A stretch of DNA of 64,000 nt from Paralvinella palmiformis (taxonomy: Eukaryota; Annelida; Polychaeta; Terebellida; Alvinellidae): NCBI GenBank assembly GCA_025642065.1, contig JAODUP010000348.1, positions 334,892 to 398,891 of the forward strand, read 5' to 3'. A program made the position numbers and the translations under genes. Below the pieces are notes generated by a model. That model worked only from the letters and a program-made list of their open reading frames with translations, did not search any database and was not told the DNA's origin. Shown one piece after another: positions 60,024 to 64,000 of this stretch (position 1 is its first letter; the number at the start of each line of letters is the position of its first letter).

Positions 60024-60384
60024 TTTTGTTGTTCGGGGAGAATCCCCAGGCTGTCGCTTAATCAGCACAGCCTCTATGTTGGAGTGGCTTGAGAAACCTC
60101 CTCCCCCACCACTCACAGGGGAGCAGTACGGAAAAATGGAGCCGAAATACCCTGAGGGTGGTCACTGCCAGAGTGTTTTACGTCCTCATGGGTTTTTTAA
60201 CTTCCCCCTTTATTTTAAATAATTCAGTGGAGACGGCAGCGCCATTTAACGTGGTCAGCCACCCACGATGTAGTGAGCCGAGAAATTAATCCCTGGAAAA
60301 GTTTCGACCTCTTACGGGGTTCGAACCTGTGACCGTTGGCACCAAGTGCCGGGTGCTTAACCGCTAGGCCACCGGAGCTCACTA
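60024..60384 (-). mobile_element. SINE family 2 (365 bp), inverted copy
   Basis: Near-identical reverse complement of the 56.6-kb copy, flanked by 10-bp TGCCGCCTGG (60014-60023, 60385-60394). Confidence 0.8.
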
Positions 60385-60591
60385 TGCCGCCTGGCGATCA
60401 AACCATGAAATATAAATTTAGTCCTGGAGCAAAATATGGAAAAAAAGAAAGAAAAATATAGCAAAACGGAAATAAAATCATATGTCGGGTCGGATGTCAA
60501 AAGTAGGTCGGTCGGCGATGGGAAACAAGATATTTTGTTCATAGGTGCCTTAAGTTCGATAAGCTTTCGACGCTAGCTATTGGGGAAAACA

Positions 60592-61170
60592 TTAAAGGAA
60601 CAGTTCATCTTCATTTCAAATTTTCAGGACCAATAAAGCTATGTTGACAAATATCAGAAATTATGTCAAAACTATCACCCACATATTAAATAATCCAGTT
60701 CAAAGTGATGATTAATCGCCTATTAAAGGCCTGTGTGCTGACGTCACTTGAAACAAACAATTTAACCGGAAGTTTAATTCCAGAACAAACCGTAGTCATC
60801 TCGCTAAATCATGACTGACATTCCGCTTTATTAGTTTGAGCCAGAAGGAACATTACAAGACGAAGATGATTACGATTGCTTCGAAGAACACGGAATCATC
60901 CAGGAAACTGCGAGGAGAACCGGGAACACCGACTGGTGTCTATGTGAACTCCATGTACCAATGGATTCCTGGCTAAAGTGACGTCAGAGCACTTGACTTT
61001 CTCCTTCCCGCCTTCGAATCTAGCGGCCAAAATGACGGCCCTCCAGTAATTGGGATTATTTCCTTATAGCTATGATATCAAGTATAGTTCGTGATTATTT
61101 TTGTGGCACTTTTGTTTACTGTTATAAGCATTACATATTTAAATAATATTATCTGAGGGTGAACTGTGTC
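60592..61170 (+). mobile_element. TTAA-ended DNA element with P2X7-ballast-like piece, longest copy
   Basis: About 580 bp. The left end ATTAAAGGAACAGTTCATCT and the inverted right end CTGAGGGTGAACTGT form imperfect terminal inverted repeats. The interior (about 60811-60979) reads with one in-frame stop: FEPEGTLQDEDDYD, then RRTGNTDWCLCELHVPM. The G-N-T-D-W-C-x-C and P-M pattern resembles the zinc-binding ballast domain of P2X7. TTAAAGG-CAGTTCACC ends are typical of TTAA-target (Kolobok- or piggyBac-like) transposons. It is non-autonomous. Confidence 0.55.
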
Positions 61171-61512
61171 TACCCCCAGACAGGGTGGCCACACATTTTG
61201 TTTGCCAGACAGACAGACAGACAGACATCACCTATATGTATGTTAACACAAAGGGTGAGTTTTCGCCCGTTTTTGTCCATTTATGTAAAAGACATATATC
61301 TACATCTGTTAATTATTATTGATAGATTTATTAGCGTAGAATAAGATGGAAAGAGTTCCGTAAAACGGAAACAACCAATATAGCTAGATTACTATAAAGA
61401 AAGACATATACATTGTCTGTTGCTATATTTTGCGCCCACTTTAACAAAAGAATAATTTTAATAATACAAATTAAAGGCACCATGTGTATTGTAATAATTG
61501 TCCAAACAACAT

Positions 61513-61576
61513 GTTAAATACGTTGGGGATGAAGTGGTATGTGTACACATACCACTTCATCCCCAACGTATTTAAC
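61513..61576. repeat. Perfect 64-bp palindrome
   Basis: 32-bp arms, left GTTAAATACGTTGGGGATGA through AGTGGTATGTGT, with no spacer; centre GTGT/ACAC. Unlike the simple repeats around it, the arms are complex sequence. Confidence 0.95.
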
Positions 61577-62013
61577 TGTTGAATGAAATAGCTAGATATT
61601 TTCAAATAATTATACTGCCATATTCGCCGAAAAACATATCTCAGAAGAGTATATATATATATATATATATGAGTGTGCGTACACGCGTGGAGAAAGCTGG
61701 GTATACATAGAACTCCGTCAATTTGTACCATATCCAACTACGTACTCCGTAACCACTGGGCTATCAGAGCCCCCCCCCACTCTCCTCCACACACATGCTA
61801 CTGATCACTATTAGCAATTATTTTATCGATAATACGAACCAGTAATTTGAGTTATAAGCGATCAACCGAAGTCCGTCTATTAACAGAGTCGGATAATAGA
61901 CGGCATACTGAAATGTCTGCTCAAATCTAAGTTACCATCCTGAAAGATTTATTATCAGTACGTTTTAATTGTGAATAATCTGGTACCGCACAAGAGCCAA
62001 ATGTAATTATTGT

Positions 62014-62014
<1 letters not shown>

Positions 62015-62062
<48 letters not shown>
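62015..62062. repeat. (TA)n microsatellite
   Basis: 48 bp of TA. Confidence 0.95.
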
Positions 62063-62066
<4 letters not shown>

Positions 62067-63315
62067 CGCATTTTTTTTACTGCTGCTACCACCACCACCA
62101 CTACTCTGACATAGCACTTATTTGCTGATACTCCAATTGGCAACCATAAAAAACTACTACTACTTCTACTACTAATATTACTAGGTATCGTTTTTCTTCT
62201 TAAAATAAAATATTCAGATTATGACATTTGTTATATCAATGAAATTCCTCCACACAGCAGGTGTAAATGTTTATCAGATTTATTATCGGTTGTTGTCATA
62301 GGCTCTGTAAATGGACGCCAAGATGTGACGTCGGCACGTTGATTCCGGTGCTCCTGGGAGGCATCTGCTACTATCCAGACTTAACCTGTTAACTACAGTG
62401 TATAGGCTTGTTTATTATTCGATTTTATTCCGTACCATTTTAACCTCTGGAAGTACCCGTTAAGTTTATTAGAACTATAAAGACTAAAGTGCTAAAGACA
62501 GTACAATACGTGGATATCTTATTTGGGCGTACGCAGAAATTCAGATCCCGAGCAGCAATGAGTACCAGATACGGCATTCTCATCAATGTCCGGTTCAGCC
62601 TATAAACTTGGCAAATTCCGCGGACGAAATTGTGTACTGACGTCATCAAGATGTGTGCGTTTTGCCATAATTTTGCTCGGTTATGTGCGACACGCCATCA
62701 CACTATGCGTGCCAACACTAAGCATGCGCGCATATTCTGCTGTATAATTAAGTAGCCACGTGGCGGCCGGCTCGAAGTGTTCCGTGTAAACACAAACTCA
62801 TTACGACGTTTCTACTAACAAACGACGCATTTTATGGATAATTCGTACAGTGACTAATAATGCCAATAAATCATTGTTATTGGAATCATTGGAAAAGATA
62901 ATTAACACGAAGTACATGAAAGCACATGAAAGATAATTAAAAACCTATCATCTGACATTATATCCCAGCACAGGTAAGACTCGAACCCCGGGCATATTTC
63001 TCCTAAATGACTCTACCAGTAACGCGGACATGTTATACTGACTCTCGTATGTACCTTCCCATGTTGTGTGTGGCGGGTTGTCACCTGAGTGAAAAGGCGA
63101 GAAGAAATGAATCTGACGTTGATTGGCAGGCGTCTAATATTTATTGATTGGGGGTGATCCCTGTCAGTGTGCTCCATCAGGTGAGAGCTCTTGACAGATA
63201 TAGCAAAACAAGACAAGCGTTATCCCTAAAAGAAAAGAAACGCGATACGAAGCACACACGCGCACTAGCGAATACTGACACACACACACACACACATTGG
63301 ATGTATGTATTTGTT

Positions 63316-63318
<3 letters not shown>

Positions 63319-63356
<38 letters not shown>

Positions 63357-63414
63357 TGCTGATTGATGTTTTCCTGCTACTTTTGTGCACATGGTAGGCT
63401 AAATGGGCCGATTT

Positions 63415-63458
<44 letters not shown>
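63319..63458. repeat. Twin (TA)n tracts around a SINE fragment
   Basis: TA runs at 63319-63354 and about 63418-63458, each preceded by TTGGGATA. Confidence 0.9.
63355..63415 (-). mobile_element. SINE family 1 body fragment between TA tracts
   Basis: CTTTTGTGCACATGGTAGGC and TAAATGGGCCGA only, sandwiched between two (TA)n runs that both follow TTGGGATATA. Confidence 0.6.
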
Positions 63459-63461
<3 letters not shown>

Positions 63462-63622
63462 CAAACACACAAAACAGCATTTTAAATGTGAATTAATGAT
63501 TTCGTCATTTAACTCATTATTGGCCACATCTTGGACGTATAGCCGACGGGCGACTCTAGGAAAGCACTCATAAACAAAAGTACCTTGATTTTATTAACAC
63601 ATGCGCGTATGCACGCGCGCGC

Positions 63623-63682
63623 GTGAGTGAGTGAGTGAGTGAGTGAGTGAGTGAGTGAGTGAGTGAGTGAGTGAGTGAGTGA
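63623..63682. repeat. (GAGT)n tetranucleotide repeat
   Basis: About 15 GAGT units, followed at 63746-63796 by a 51-bp GT run just downstream of the sphingomyelinase exon donor. Confidence 0.95.
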
Positions 63683-63743
63683 GCGAATCCTTTTGTAGAA
63701 GAATAAAACATCATCACTGTTAACACTTCAGTGAGCGTATCTA

Positions 63744-63797
<54 letters not shown>

Positions 63798-63825
63798 ACA
63801 AAATTGCTACATTCACCACACTCAC

Positions 63826-64000
63826 CACGTCATACCAGCCATCCACGTGTATGTCAGTGAGATGGGCCACTTTGATGGCATTCGTCAGATCACGTGACAT
63901 TTCGAATCTCTCGGGAGTTTTCTGTCGGACGGTTGTTGGCATCGGCGGCGGCTCACAAACCAATGTCTCGTTCTCTGGATACGGAGGATCGAAGTCGTTG
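63826..64000 (-). CDS. Acid sphingomyelinase-like, exon with first metal motif (partial)
   Basis: Open from the window edge to donor GTGAGT, 58 codons plus one base. A Pro-rich linker (PPYPEN, CEPPPMP) is followed by AIKVAHLTDIHVDGWYDV, where D-x-H is the first metal-binding motif of calcineurin-like phosphoesterases and HLTDIH-D the form seen in acid sphingomyelinases. The saposin-like N-terminus expected before the linker would lie beyond the window. It is on the same strand as the 57.9-59.4 kb exons and probably the same gene, though it could be a neighbouring tandem copy. Confidence 0.7.

Larger units (their letters stand above)
61171..63825. other. Sequence between sphingomyelinase exons, no exon recognised
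   Basis: Contains the 64-bp palindrome, several TA/CA runs and tRNA-like fragments near 61730 and 62970. Minus-strand ORFs (for example 62649-62440, 63216-63013) show no phosphoesterase motif such as GNHE or the family's double-Cys element. Confidence 0.4.

Overview
This is eukaryotic DNA from an intron-rich, A+T-rich invertebrate, most likely a lophotrochozoan and plausibly a mollusc. I infer this from small exons split by GT-AG introns full of microsatellites, several tRNA-headed SINE families, LINE 3' fragments, and a patchy CpG landscape of the kind left by mosaic gene-body methylation. There are no bacterial features. The species cannot be fixed from sequence alone.

Three genes can be assembled by matching splice phases. 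(1) At 9,007-18,041 (+), six exons encode a 682-residue protein I cannot name. It includes a 26-nt microexon and ends in a large G+C-rich, CpG-rich exon carrying a Ser/Gln tract, an acidic region and a tandem C-x2-C-x4-C-x3-C cysteine cluster. (2) At 28,743-54,590 (+), 21 coding exons encode a RECQL4 (RecQ4) helicase of about 1,358 residues. It has the Sld2-like N-terminus, a CCHC zinc knuckle, the complete RecQ helicase motifs and the RECQL4-specific C-terminus. One extra G inside the zinc knuckle breaks the genomic reading frame. (3) On the minus strand, the last two exons (59,394-57,897) and an upstream exon (64,000-63,826) belong to an acid sphingomyelinase-like (SMPD1 family) phosphodiesterase that runs off the right edge. 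The exons for the middle of its catalytic domain could not be found in the 4.4 kb between them. RECQL4 and this gene are convergent.

The rest is repeat-rich. There are at least ten copies or fragments of one tRNA-derived SINE, several with clear target-site duplications. Two inverted copies of a second, 365-bp SINE bracket the sphingomyelinase 3' exons. Other repeats are LINE 3' ends, a decayed hAT-like transposase antisense in RECQL4 intron 18, a THAP-finger remnant, and three copies of a TTAA-ended DNA element, one of which carries a piece resembling the cysteine-rich P2X7 'ballast' domain. There are also two small MITEs, a 27-bp and a 20-bp tandem array, and a perfect 64-bp palindrome. By eye, CpG is sparse from about 24 kb to 48.8 kb (most of RECQL4) and frequent on both sides, so RECQL4 appears to have a methylated 5' body and an unmethylated 3' end.

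The first 9 kb, 18-28.7 kb, and 54.6-57.9 kb contain no gene I can support.
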